Below, in pieces: positions 1 through 8,712 of a stretch of 64,000 bases of DNA. This DNA comes from Yinghuangia elevatio (lineage in GTDB: Bacteria > Actinomycetota > Actinomycetes > Streptomycetales > Streptomycetaceae): NCBI RefSeq assembly GCF_040649515.1, contig NZ_JBEZFP010000005.1, positions 1 through 64,000 on the forward strand, read 5' to 3'. The notes beneath the pieces were generated by a model. It was not told the origin of the DNA. It ran no database searches and was given only the letters and a program-made list of their open reading frames with translations. Position numbers and translations under genes: made by a program. The number at the start of each line of letters is the position of its first letter. Position 1 is the first letter of the stretch.

Positions 1-25
1 GCATGATCGCGAATCGCGATCATGC
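1..25 (-). terminator. Hairpin downstream of tRNA-Pro
   Basis: Positions 1-11 and 15-25 are perfect reverse complements (11-bp stem, 3-nt AAT loop). It lies 21 bases past the 3' end of the minus-strand tRNA gene, where a terminator is expected. There is no clear U-run, which is usual in actinobacteria. The hairpin may continue beyond the window edge. Confidence 0.6.
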
Positions 26-46
26 CCCTGACCTGCACAAACACCG

Positions 47-120
<74 letters not shown>

Positions 121-612
121 GTGCTCAGCTGGCCGAGCACGGAAACCATACCGCACTTTGGGGGTGGGTTCGCCACTGGATAGGCGGGGGTGACACGGGT
201 CGGTTGGCGCCGGCTTTTGGTTGGTGCGTGGCGCCCCAGTCGGTGGGGTGGTACGAAGTGGGAGCCTCCGGGGCGGTGGTCGCGGTGGTCGCGTTGCGGA
301 CTGTTCGCGGCGGGAAATCGTACGTGCTGGGGTGGTTGGTGAGCCGGGCGGCCGATGGGGGCGGATGTGGGGACCTGCGGCCGATCCGCGTCGGGATGGG
401 CGGGGTCGCGGTCGGGTTCCGGCTGTGGGCGGACACCGCACTGACCTGGCCGAGGGGCGCGGCGGTGTCGTGGGGTGAGTGCGCGGGGGGTGTCGGCGGG
501 GTCGGGGCGTCGGCTAACCGCAGGGCCTGGACGCGAGTTCGCTTGTGTGGGCGGGTTGTTGGGGGCGCCTGGAAGGCCTGGGGCGTAGGTCGACGTCTTT
601 GGGGGCCCGGTT

Positions 613-777
613 GTGCTGTCGGAGCAGATCCTTACCGACACGCGCAGTGCGGTGGGCGCTGCGCAGGTGGGCGCCAAGCGGTCCGCCGTCGCTGCCCCGA
701 ACGCCCCGCGCGGTGCGGGCGACAAGGCGCCCCTGGACGTCGCCGACCTGCCGTTGCGGCAGCGGCTCGACAAGTAG
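613..777 (+). CDS. Possible 54-aa small protein or gene remnant
   Basis: A short frame starts at GTG 613 and ends at TAG 775-777. It has strongly G/C-ending codons, unlike the surrounding sequence, and ends in PLRQRLDK. A run of Gs lies about 7 bases before the GTG. The same frame stays open back to a TAG at 586-588, so it may be the C-terminal remnant of a decayed gene. No family was recognised. Confidence 0.25.
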   Translation: MLSEQILTDTRSAVGAAQVGAKRSAVAAPNAPRGAGDKAPLDVADLPLRQRLDK

Positions 778-819
778 CGCTCAGCCGGGGTCGGTCGGCC
801 CGTTGCGGCGGGTCGGCCA

Positions 820-871
820 GGTGAGCGCACATGGTGAGCACGCCCGGTGAGCACGGCCGGTGAGCACGGCA
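820..871. repeat. 13-bp tandem repeat, four copies
   Basis: Four consecutive 13-bp units begin GGTGAGC: 820-832, 833-845, 846-858 and 859-871. The last three are near identical (GGTGAGCACGSCM). The length is not a multiple of three and no gene is apparent, so this is a non-coding minisatellite-like array. Confidence 0.75.
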
Positions 872-929
872 GGTTACCGCGCCAGGTAGCCAGGCCAGGT
901 GCCCTGGCCAGGCGGAGGAGGCGGACGAC

Positions 930-970
930 GGCTCGGTCCCGGCACGTGGCTCATGTGCCGGGGCCGAGTC
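930..970 (-). terminator. Terminator of the ABC exporter operon
   Basis: Positions 930-948 pair with 952-970 across a 3-nt loop, giving a 19-bp stem with only two G-U-type mismatches. The hairpin starts 12 bases beyond the stop of the second ABC gene on the minus strand. Confidence 0.75.
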
Positions 971-982
971 GTGTCCGGGCCG

Positions 983-3040
983 TCAGTCGACCTCGGCGGG
1001 GGCCTCCGCGAACTGGGATTCGTAGAGGCGGGCATAGGCGCCGCGCGCCGACAGGAGGGTGTCGTGGTTGCCCTGCTCGACGATGCGGCCGGACTCCATG
1101 ACGAGGATCGTGTCCGCGTCGCGGATGGTGGACAGGCGGTGGGCGATGACGAATGCGGTACGGCCGTGCCGGAGGCGGGCCATGGCGCGCTGGATGAGGA
1201 CTTCGGTGCGGGTGTCGACCGAGCTCGTGGCCTCGTCCAGGACAAGGATGGTGGGCTGCGAGAGGAAGGCGCGGGCGATGGTGATCAGCTGCTTCTCACC
1301 CGCGCTGATGCCCGTGCCCTCGTCGTCGACGACGGTGTCGTAGCCCTCGGGGAGGGTGCGGATGAAGCGGTCTGCGTGGGCGGCCTTGGCGGCGTCGCAG
1401 ATCTGCTCGCGGGTGGCGCCCGAGGTGCCGTACGCGATGTTGTCCGCGATGGTGCCGCCGAACAGCCAGGTGTCCTGGAGGACCATGCCCACCGACGAAC
1501 GCAGTTCGTCGCGGGACATGGTGGCGGTGTCCACCCCGTCGAGGGTGATGCGGCCCGCGGTGACCTCGTAGAAGCGCATCAGGAGGTTGACGAGGGTGGT
1601 CTTGCCGGCGCCGGTCGGGCCGACGATCGCGACGGTCTGCCCGGGGGCGACGGCCAGCGACAGGTCGGTGATGAGGGGCTTGGCGGGGCTGTACGAGAAG
1701 GAGACCTTCTCGAAGGCCACCCGGCCGCGCAGTTCGGCGGGGCGGGCGGGCTCGGCGGGGTCGGGGGTCTGCTCGGGCGCGTCGAGGAGTTCGAAGACGC
1801 GCTCGGCGGAGGCCACGCCGGACTGGATGAGGTTGGCCATGCTGGCGGCCTGTGTGAGCGGCTGGCTGAACTGGCGGCTGTACTGGACAAAGGCCTGCAC
1901 GTCGCCGATCGAGAGCGCACCGGATGAGACGCGGAGGCCGCCGATGACGGCGACCAGGACGTAGTTGAGGTTGCCGATGAACATCATCGCGGGCTGCATG
2001 AGCCCGGAGACGAACTGGGCGCGGTACGAGGCGTTGTAGAGCTTCTCGTTCTCCGCCCGGAAGATCTCCGCCGACTCGTCCTGCCGACCGAAGACCTTGA
2101 CCAGCGCGTGGCCGGTGTACATCTCCTCGATGTGCGCGTTCAGCTTGCCGGTGGTCTTCCACTGCTGGATGAACTGCGGCTGGGCCTTCTTGCCGATGCG
2201 CGCGGCCACGATGATCGAGACCGGCACGGTGACCAGCGCGACGAGCGCGAGCAGCCAGGAGATCCAGAACATCATCCCGAGCACACCGGCGATGGTGAGC
2301 AGCGAGAAGAGCAGCTGGCTCATGGTCTGCTGCAGTGTCTGGCCCAGGTTGTCGATGTCGTTGGTGACCCGGCTCAGCACCTCGCCGCGCGGCTGGCGGT
2401 CGAAGTACGCGAGCGGCAGCCGCGCCAACTTCTCCTCCACCTGGGTACGCAGCCGCTTGATCGCGCGCTGCAGCACCCGGTTCGCGATACGCGACTGGAT
2501 GATGCTGAACACGCCCGACCCCAGGGAGACCAGGGCCGCCCAGCCGAGGATGACCCCGACCGCGCCGAAGTCGACGCCGTTCGGTCCGAACGCGCCGGTG
2601 AAGATCTTGTCGGTCGCCTCGCCCAGGATCTTCGGGCTGACCACGGAGAGCCCGACGGCGAGCACGGCGAGGACGACGACGGCGTACGCCCAGCGCTTCT
2701 CCGGCTCCAGCAGCTTCAGCAGCCGCAGCCCGGACGCCTTGAAGTTGAGCGACTTCTCGGCCGGCTGCCCGCCCATGAAGCGGCCGGGGCCGGCCATGGG
2801 CTGCGGGCCCCGACGCGGCGCGCCGTCCGCGTCCGTGGCCGCGCCGTTCTGCGCCGCGGTGTCCGCGGTGTCCGCGGTGTCCGCGGTGTCCGGGGTGTCC
2901 GCGGTGTCCGGGCTCTCCACGGCTTTCGCGGTGTCCACCGTCTCTGCGGCTTCCGGCGTGGCCCCCGCGGCCTCCACCTCCGCCTCCGCCGCCGCGCTTC
3001 CGGGGGCAGGCGCCGCGCCGTTGTGTTCCGACGTCGTCAC
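983..3040 (-). CDS. ABC exporter half-transporter (permease-ATPase), canonical-ATPase partner
   Basis: This 685-aa type IV ABC exporter subunit has an N-terminal transmembrane domain fused to an ATPase. The GTG start at 3040 overlaps the preceding stop (GTGA), so translation is probably coupled; the frame remains open upstream but that part is not exporter-like. Walker A GPTGAGKTT is at about 474-482 and Walker B ILVLDEATS at about 598-605 with the catalytic Glu. The switch His is present (AHRLSTI), but the signature motif is degenerate (ISAGE for LSGGQ, about 578-582). Residues 1-90 are an Ala/Thr/Asp-rich tail with repeated TAD units ahead of the first membrane helix. It probably pairs with the upstream subunit to export a drug or lipid; the substrate is unknown. 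Confidence 0.9.
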   Translation of the reverse strand: MTTSEHNGAAPAPGSAAAEAEVEAAGATPEAAETVDTAKAVESPDTADTPDTADTADTADTAAQNGAATDADGAPRRGPQPMAGPGRFMGGQPAEKSLNFKASGLRLLKLLEPEKRWAYAVVVLAVLAVGLSVVSPKILGEATDKIFTGAFGPNGVDFGAVGVILGWAALVSLGSGVFSIIQSRIANRVLQRAIKRLRTQVEEKLARLPLAYFDRQPRGEVLSRVTNDIDNLGQTLQQTMSQLLFSLLTIAGVLGMMFWISWLLALVALVTVPVSIIVAARIGKKAQPQFIQQWKTTGKLNAHIEEMYTGHALVKVFGRQDESAEIFRAENEKLYNASYRAQFVSGLMQPAMMFIGNLNYVLVAVIGGLRVSSGALSIGDVQAFVQYSRQFSQPLTQAASMANLIQSGVASAERVFELLDAPEQTPDPAEPARPAELRGRVAFEKVSFSYSPAKPLITDLSLAVAPGQTVAIVGPTGAGKTTLVNLLMRFYEVTAGRITLDGVDTATMSRDELRSSVGMVLQDTWLFGGTIADNIAYGTSGATREQICDAAKAAHADRFIRTLPEGYDTVVDDEGTGISAGEKQLITIARAFLSQPTILVLDEATSSVDTRTEVLIQRAMARLRHGRTAFVIAHRLSTIRDADTILVMESGRIVEQGNHDTLLSARGAYARLYESQFAEAPAEVD

Positions 3041-4770
3041 GCCGCCTCCTCCTCGGTGAGCTGCGACAGCACGATCTCGCGGTACGTCGCGTTCGACGCC
3101 ATCAGTTCGGTGTGCGTCCCGTCCCCCACGACCTCGCCCTCGTCGAGCACGATGATCCGGTCCGCGTCGCGGATGGTGTTGACCCGCTGCGCCACGATGA
3201 TCACGGTGGCGTGCGCGATCTCCCGGCCGAGCGCCGCGCGCAGCCGTGCGTCCGTCGCGTAGTCGAGCGCCGAGAAGGAGTCGTCGAAGAGGTAGACCTC
3301 GGGCTTGCGTACGAGGGCCCGCGCGATCGCGAGACGCTGCCGCTGGCCGCCCGACACGTTGGTGCCGCCCTGCGAGATCGGCGCGTCCAGCCTCTCGGGC
3401 ATCTCCTCGACGAAGGACCGCGCCTGCGCCACGTCGAGCGCGTGCCACAGGTCTTCGTCGGTCGCGTCAGGGTTGCCGTACCGCAGGTTGCCGGCGATCG
3501 TGCCGGAGAAGAGGTACGGCTTCTGCGGCACCAGCGCCACGATCCGCGCCAGCAGCGCGGGGTCGAGGGTACGCACGTCCACGCCGTCGACGAGGACCGC
3601 GCCTTCGGTGGCGTCCATAAGCCGCGGCAGCAGGCTGAGCAGTGTGGTCTTGCCGCTGCCCGTCGAGCCGATGACCGCGGTGGTCTCCCCCGGCCGCGCC
3701 GAGAACCCGATGCCGCGCAGCACCGCCGCCTCCGCGCCCGGGTAGCGGAACCCGACGTCGCGGAGTTCGACGTACCCGTGCCGTTCGACGGAGCGCACCG
3801 GCGCCACCGGCGGGACCACGGTGGTCTCGGTCTCGAGGACTTCCTGGATGCGCTCGGCGCACACCTCGGCGCGCGGCACCATCATGAACATGAAGGTGGC
3901 CATCATCACGGACATGAGGATCTGCATCAGGTAGCTGAGGAACGCGGTGAGCGCGCCGATCTGCATGTCGCCGCTGTCGATCCGGTGTGCGCCGAACCAC
4001 ATCACGGCCACGGACGACAGGTTCACCACGGTCATGACCAGCGGGAACATGAGGGCCATGATGCGGCCGACCCGCCAGGACACGTCGGTCAGTTCCTCGT
4101 TGGCCGCCTCGAACCGCCGCCGCTCGTGGTCGTCCTTGACGAACGCGCGGATCACCCGCAGGCCGGTGATCTGCTCGCGCAGGACGCGGTTGACGGTGTC
4201 GAGGTCGCCCTGCATCTTGCGGAACAGCGGGCGCAGCCGGCTCACGATGACGCCGACGATGATGCCGAGGGCCGGCACGATGGCGACCAGCAGCAGCGAC
4301 ATCGGCACGTCCTGGTTGAGCGCCAGGATGATGCCGCCCACGCACATGATGGGCGCGGAGACCATGAGCGTGAACGTCATGAGGACCAGCATCTGGACCT
4401 GCTGGATGTCGTTCGTCGTACGCGTGATCAGGGACGCCGCACCGAACTGCCCCACCTCGCGCGCCGAGAAGGACTGCACGCGGTCGAACACGGCGGCTCG
4501 TACGTCGCGGCCGAGGGCCATCGCGGTCCGCGCGCCGAAGTACACCGCGCCGATCGAGCAGATGATCTGCAGCACCGATACGCCGAGCATGACGCCGCCG
4601 GTCCGCCAGATGTAGCCGTTGTCCCCGGGGACCACACCTTTGTCGATGATGTCGGCGTTGAGGGTCGGCAGATACAGGGTCGCCGAGGTCTGGATGAGCT
4701 GGAGCAGGACCAGCAGTCCTATGGCCCCGGTGTAGGGCTTCAGATGGGCCCTGACGAGTTTGATCAGCAC
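3037..4770 (-). CDS. ABC exporter half-transporter, degenerate-ATPase partner
   Basis: This 577-aa permease-ATPase is the first gene of the exporter pair. The GTG at 4770 was chosen because the protein then begins VLIKLVRAHLKPY, as in related exporters, with a GAGAGAGA stretch just upstream; a GTG at 4788 is possible. Walker A GSTGSGKTT is at 368-376 and a perfect VSGGQ signature at 472-476. Walker B reads LFDDS (Asp for the catalytic Glu, about 497) and the switch His is Gln (VAQRV). These changes complement those in the partner, as in known heterodimers with one dead and one active ATP site (TM287/288 and BmrCD type). Regulation is probably through the palindrome at 4812-4826. Confidence 0.9.
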   Translation of the reverse strand: MLIKLVRAHLKPYTGAIGLLVLLQLIQTSATLYLPTLNADIIDKGVVPGDNGYIWRTGGVMLGVSVLQIICSIGAVYFGARTAMALGRDVRAAVFDRVQSFSAREVGQFGAASLITRTTNDIQQVQMLVLMTFTLMVSAPIMCVGGIILALNQDVPMSLLLVAIVPALGIIVGVIVSRLRPLFRKMQGDLDTVNRVLREQITGLRVIRAFVKDDHERRRFEAANEELTDVSWRVGRIMALMFPLVMTVVNLSSVAVMWFGAHRIDSGDMQIGALTAFLSYLMQILMSVMMATFMFMMVPRAEVCAERIQEVLETETTVVPPVAPVRSVERHGYVELRDVGFRYPGAEAAVLRGIGFSARPGETTAVIGSTGSGKTTLLSLLPRLMDATEGAVLVDGVDVRTLDPALLARIVALVPQKPYLFSGTIAGNLRYGNPDATDEDLWHALDVAQARSFVEEMPERLDAPISQGGTNVSGGQRQRLAIARALVRKPEVYLFDDSFSALDYATDARLRAALGREIAHATVIIVAQRVNTIRDADRIIVLDEGEVVGDGTHTELMASNATYREIVLSQLTEEEAA

Positions 4771-5129
4771 GCGGTCTCTCTCACACACAGCGGATCTCGG
4801 CGGTCACCCGGCCTGGACGGTCCAGGCTATCCGCGGCCCCGCGGGGAAAAGCGGCACGCTGACGCGCGCCCTCACGCGGGCGGCTTACATGTAATCACCA
4901 TGCAGCCGACGAAGTCCCGTCGTTTTCCGCCCGGGCGGGAAACCCGACCGACCTTTTGCCAAACCGCGGCCGTGCCATCTCCAGCCGTGTCGTCTCAGCC
5001 CGTGCCGCCGCCGGACGTGCCGCCTCCAGCCTGCCGTCTCTGGCCTCGCGGCCTCCAGCCTGCCGCCATGCCGCCGCCGGCCGTGCCGCCTCGGCCGCTC
5101 CCCGCACCGATCGGCGCGGCGCCCCGGAT
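4771..5129. other. Intergenic region between alcohol dehydrogenase and ABC exporter
   Basis: No gene was seen. It contains the exporter control site, a 22-bp near-perfect palindrome at 4922-4943 centred on CCGCCCGGGCGG (terminator- or operator-like), and a degenerate GCCGCC/CAGCC-rich stretch at about 4970-5100. Confidence 0.5.
4812..4829 (-). promoter_or_regulatory. Palindrome over the -10 box of the ABC exporter operon
   Basis: The minus strand has a TAGCCT -10-like box at 4829-4824, about 54 bases before the chosen start. A perfect 7-1-7 palindrome, CCTGGACGGTCCAGG (4812-4826), overlaps it. This is where a repressor would act. No clear -35 box was found. Confidence 0.5.
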
Positions 5130-6224
5130 CTAGAAGGTGACCACCGCCCGCGCGAGCCGCCCGGCCCGTACCTCGTCGATCGCGCCGTTGATGCCGTCGA
5201 GCGGCACGGTGGCGCTGATCAGCCGCGCGAGGTCGAGCCGTCCGGACGCCACCAGGTCGATCAACCGCGGCAGGTCGCGGGCCGGGAGCCCGCCGCCGCC
5301 CGCGCAGCCCTTGAGGGTGCGGTTGAAGAAGAGCTGCTGCGGCATGAGGCTGATCGGCTCGTTGGGCGGGCTGCCGACCATCACCGTCGTACCGCCGTCC
5401 CGAGTGGCCGCGAAGGCCTTGGCCAGTACGCCCGGCACCCCGGTCGCGTCGAAGGCGTAGTCGACGCCGCCGTCCACGATCTTGCCCACCTGGTCGGGAA
5501 GGTCTTCGCCGGACAGCAGCGTGTCGGTCGCGCCGAAGGCCTCCGCCAGGGGGAGTTTGTCCGGATTTACGTCGGCGATCACGATACGCGCCGCCCCCGC
5601 CAGCACGGCGCCCTGGAGCACGTTGAGGCCCACCCCACCCGCACCCACGACCAGCACGCTCGACCCGGGCTGCACCTGCGCGGTGTTGAGCACCGCGCCG
5701 ACACCCGTGATCACCCCGCAGGCCAGCAGGCACGCCTGCGCCAGCGGCAACGCGTCCGGCACCCGGATCAGCACCTCCTCGTTGACCACCGCGTACTCCG
5801 CGAACGACCCGATGCCGATGAACGGGTACGCGTCCTGCCCGTCCACCCGCAGCCGTGTCGTCCCGTCCCGCATCTGCCCGAGCTGGCTGAGCCGGATCGG
5901 GCTGCGGCAGCCGCCGTACGCCCCGCGGCGGCACGGCTCGCACCGCCCGCAGTTGCCGGTCATCGCGATGATCACCCGGTCGCCCGGCGACGCCATCGTG
6001 ACCCCGGCGCCCACCCGTTCGACGACCCCCGCGCTCTCGTGCCCGAGGATCGCCGGCAGCCGCCGCGCCACCGGGCTCTTGCCGTCGATGGCCTTGAGGT
6101 CCGAGCCGCAGATGCCGGACGCGGCGACCCGTACCAGCACCTCGCCAGGCCCCGGCTCGTCGATCTCGACGTCGTCGCGGACGGCGAGCGGCGCGTGGAA
6201 CTCGGTCAGGACGGCGGCGCGCAT
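5130..6224 (-). CDS. Zinc-dependent alcohol dehydrogenase (MDR family)
   Basis: This 364-aa medium-chain dehydrogenase/reductase probably oxidises an alcohol using NAD(P). The ATG at 6224 has GGAG about 8 bases upstream. Visible marks are the catalytic-zinc segment SGICGSDLKAIDG (about 38-50), GHESAGVV, the structural-zinc cysteines in GNCGRCEPCRRGAYGGC, and the nucleotide-binding glycines in VLVVGAGGVGLNVL. It resembles the class III / NDMA-dependent branch more than simple ethanol dehydrogenases. It is the last gene of the catabolic minus-strand run, 52 bases after the acyl-CoA ligase, so it may supply an alcohol-to-aldehyde step. The substrate is unknown. Confidence 0.88.
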   Translation of the reverse strand: MRAAVLTEFHAPLAVRDDVEIDEPGPGEVLVRVAASGICGSDLKAIDGKSPVARRLPAILGHESAGVVERVGAGVTMASPGDRVIIAMTGNCGRCEPCRRGAYGGCRSPIRLSQLGQMRDGTTRLRVDGQDAYPFIGIGSFAEYAVVNEEVLIRVPDALPLAQACLLACGVITGVGAVLNTAQVQPGSSVLVVGAGGVGLNVLQGAVLAGAARIVIADVNPDKLPLAEAFGATDTLLSGEDLPDQVGKIVDGGVDYAFDATGVPGVLAKAFAATRDGGTTVMVGSPPNEPISLMPQQLFFNRTLKGCAGGGGLPARDLPRLIDLVASGRLDLARLISATVPLDGINGAIDEVRAGRLARAVVTF

Positions 6225-6276
6225 GCGCAACTCCTCGGGTGTGACGGGTGGTTCGGGTGGTTCGGTCCGAACAGCC

Positions 6277-8712
6277 TCATGCCCGCGGCTCGCGCAGGCG
6301 CTGCGCCGCGGCAATCGCCACCGCGGCCTGGTCCAGGTCGCGGAACGCCGGTACGCCCGACCGCGCGCACGCGGCGAGCACCCCCTCGGCGTCCGCACTC
6401 GGCGCGCAGTCCAGGTTCCGCGGCACCAGGCTCAGGCGTACGCCGTGCCGGGTCGGGCCGGCCAGGCTCTCGACGAGGGCGAGCAGCGGCGCGACTCCGG
6501 TGTCCGCGTACCCGTAGTAGGACTGCACGTTCACGTGCAGGAGCACGTCGGCGAACTCCGTGGCCGCGAGCACCGGGTCGAGGACGCGGGCGAACGAGTC
6601 GGGTCCGGTCGCCGGGCCGAGCGGGATCTCGATCGGGTTGAGCAGCGACGTCCCGGCGCCGTAGCCGCGCTCGCGCAAGGCGGCCACGACGTCGGCGGGG
6701 AGCGGGCGTACGGCAAGCCCCGCCCGGTCGCAGGCGTCGGTCGCGAGGACGGACGCACCGCCGCCGGGGCCGATGACCAGCACGCCCGTGCGCGATCGTG
6801 AGCCCGAGCCCGAACCCGCTTCCGAGCCCGAATCCGAGCGCCGCTCCGACGCCGACCATGCCTCCGCCCGCGGATACCGCTGCAGCATCGCGAGTACCGC
6901 AAGGAAGTCCTCCAGCGTGTGCACCACGCTGAGCCCCGAAGCGGCGCTCAGCGCCTGCCACATGCGCTCCTCACCCGCGAGTGCGCCGGTGTGCGAGGCA
7001 ACAGCCCGCGCGCCCTGCCGACTGAGGCCGCCCGCCAGGACGACGACCGGCTTGCGGTGCGCGCCCGCGCGCAGGACGGCGCGCGCCAACCGCTCACCAC
7101 CCCGGGTGCCCTCGAGGTACATGCCGATCACCTCGGTCGCCGGGTCGTCGACGAAGTGTTCGACCAGTTCGGCGGCACCGACGTCGATCGCGTTGCCGAT
7201 CGTCACCAGGCCCGAGAACCGCAGGCCGCGGCGCGTGCCCGCGGCGACGATGTCGCCGGCCAGGCCTCCGCTCTGCGACACGACGCCCACGCCGCCGGGC
7301 TCCGCCGACACCCCGAGCTGGAACGTCTGGCGGCCGGAGGGGGCGTACACGCCAAGGCAGTTGGGGCCGAGGAGGCGTACGCCCGCGCGCCGCGCGGCCA
7401 CCAGCAGCTCGTCCTCCAGGTCGGCGGCGCCCGCCTCCCGGAAGCCGCCGCTGACGACGTGCACGAACCGTGCGTGCCCGGCCGCGGCCGCCACCAATGC
7501 GGGGGTCGCGGCCGCCGGAACGGCGACGAGAAGGTAGTCGGCGCCACCGGGGATGTCCGCGACCGAGGCGACGGCCGGGACACCGTCGATCGACTCGGCC
7601 GAGGGGTGCACGGCGTACAGCCCGTCGGTCCAGCCGAACGCGCGATACGCGGCGAGGAAGCGATTGCCGAACGTGGTCTTGCCGGTGGACGCGCCCGCGA
7701 CCGCGACCGTGCGCGGCGCGAACAACGGCGCGAAGTCGGTACGGCCCGGCGCGTCGGACTCGGGCCGCAGGGAGCCATCACCGGATGCGTGATGTTCACC
7801 GGCTTCACCGGCTTCACATGATTTGCCATCTTCACCGGATTTGCCTGATTCGCCGGGTTTGACGGAATCACCGAATCCAGCGAACACGTCGCGAGCGCCA
7901 ACCTCTTCCGACCGACGCCGCAGGATCAGCCGGGCGTCGACCGCGACGGCCCCCTCGGCCGTCGCGATCACCGGGTTGCACTCGAACTCGTCGGGCTCGA
8001 AGCCCGGGTACGCCGCGGCGACCGCGGCCGGCAGCCCGTCCAACGCGTCGACCAGCAACGCCAGCGCGTCCAGGTCCACCGGCTCGGCGCCCCGGGCCGC
8101 GCGCAGCGCGTCGAGTCCCGGCATGGCGGCGATCATCTCCGCACCGAGCGATCCGCCCGGGAACCATCCGGCGGGCACTGCGCCCGACCGGGCGAGCCGC
8201 ACCACCGCCTGGTCCAGCGTCTCCGCCAGCGTTCCCCCGAGCCCGAGCAGCATGGCGTCTCCAAAGGGGCCTCGCACCCGGCCGACGATCACCTCGACGC
8301 CGGCGGCCTGCTGATCCTCGACCAGCCAGCCGTCCGGCACCACACCGTGCCCGGCCAGCCGCACCGCCATCGTGCGTGCTTCCGCCGCGACCGACGCGGA
8401 GTCGAGGCCCAGGCGCACCGCGCCCACGTCGGTCTTGTGCACCAGCCCCGGCCCGTACGCCTTGAGGACCAGCGTGGCGCCCAGCTGCTCCGCGGCCTTC
8501 GCGACCGCGTCGGGGCCGTCGGCGTACGGAATCGCCGTCCCACGCGGCACCCGTACGCCCAGCTCCGCGAGCAACCGCTTGACCTCGTGCTCGGGGACCA
8601 GGATGCGCGAGTCCTCCGCGCCCGCGCCTCTCAGAGCGTTCCCCGGCACACGCCCGCCGACTCCGACGCCGACTCTTGCTCCGGCTACGGCTCTCCCTGC
8701 GGCTCCGCTCAC
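6277..8712 (-). CDS. ADP-forming acyl-CoA ligase (acetate-CoA ligase family), ATP-grasp first
   Basis: This 811-aa single-chain NDP-forming acyl-CoA synthetase should join a carboxylate to CoA using ATP, with ADP and phosphate as products. GTG 8712 overlaps the previous stop (GTGA). An ATP-grasp domain occupies about residues 30-265 and is followed by a Gly/Ser/Lys/Glu linker (about 275-305). The CoA-binding and succinyl-CoA-synthetase-like domains come next (VAVAGAST, VVSQSGGLAGD), with the phosphorylatable His at about 574 in VASHTGALAGE. The more usual single-chain order places the CoA-binding half first. A second low-complexity insert (SGSEAGSGSGS) lies near 625. The neighbouring AMP-forming ligase suggests two activation steps in one pathway. 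Confidence 0.88.
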   Translation of the reverse strand: MSGAAGRAVAGARVGVGVGGRVPGNALRGAGAEDSRILVPEHEVKRLLAELGVRVPRGTAIPYADGPDAVAKAAEQLGATLVLKAYGPGLVHKTDVGAVRLGLDSASVAAEARTMAVRLAGHGVVPDGWLVEDQQAAGVEVIVGRVRGPFGDAMLLGLGGTLAETLDQAVVRLARSGAVPAGWFPGGSLGAEMIAAMPGLDALRAARGAEPVDLDALALLVDALDGLPAAVAAAYPGFEPDEFECNPVIATAEGAVAVDARLILRRRSEEVGARDVFAGFGDSVKPGESGKSGEDGKSCEAGEAGEHHASGDGSLRPESDAPGRTDFAPLFAPRTVAVAGASTGKTTFGNRFLAAYRAFGWTDGLYAVHPSAESIDGVPAVASVADIPGGADYLLVAVPAAATPALVAAAAGHARFVHVVSGGFREAGAADLEDELLVAARRAGVRLLGPNCLGVYAPSGRQTFQLGVSAEPGGVGVVSQSGGLAGDIVAAGTRRGLRFSGLVTIGNAIDVGAAELVEHFVDDPATEVIGMYLEGTRGGERLARAVLRAGAHRKPVVVLAGGLSRQGARAVASHTGALAGEERMWQALSAASGLSVVHTLEDFLAVLAMLQRYPRAEAWSASERRSDSGSEAGSGSGSRSRTGVLVIGPGGGASVLATDACDRAGLAVRPLPADVVAALRERGYGAGTSLLNPIEIPLGPATGPDSFARVLDPVLAATEFADVLLHVNVQSYYGYADTGVAPLLALVESLAGPTRHGVRLSLVPRNLDCAPSADAEGVLAACARSGVPAFRDLDQAAVAIAAAQRLREPRA

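Larger units (their letters stand above)
121..982. other. Sparse stretch between tRNA-Pro and the ABC exporter operon
   Basis: No convincing full gene was found in 121-982. The long open frames here have low-complexity Arg/Pro/Gly translations and poor codon-position bias. What can be seen is one short codon-biased frame ending at 777, a 13-bp tandem repeat at 820-871 and a hairpin at 930-970. The stretch may be decayed coding sequence. Confidence 0.5.

Noticed and set aside
2108..3262. Plus-strand 384-aa frame opposite the ABC genes
   Set aside because: It has an Arg/Asp/His/Gly-rich composition typical of the antisense of high-GC genes, with no recognisable domain.
3041..3448. N-terminal extension of the second ABC protein (frame open to 3448)
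   Set aside because: It lies wholly within the first ABC gene and has no exporter similarity; the GTGA overlap at 3037-3040 gives the natural start.
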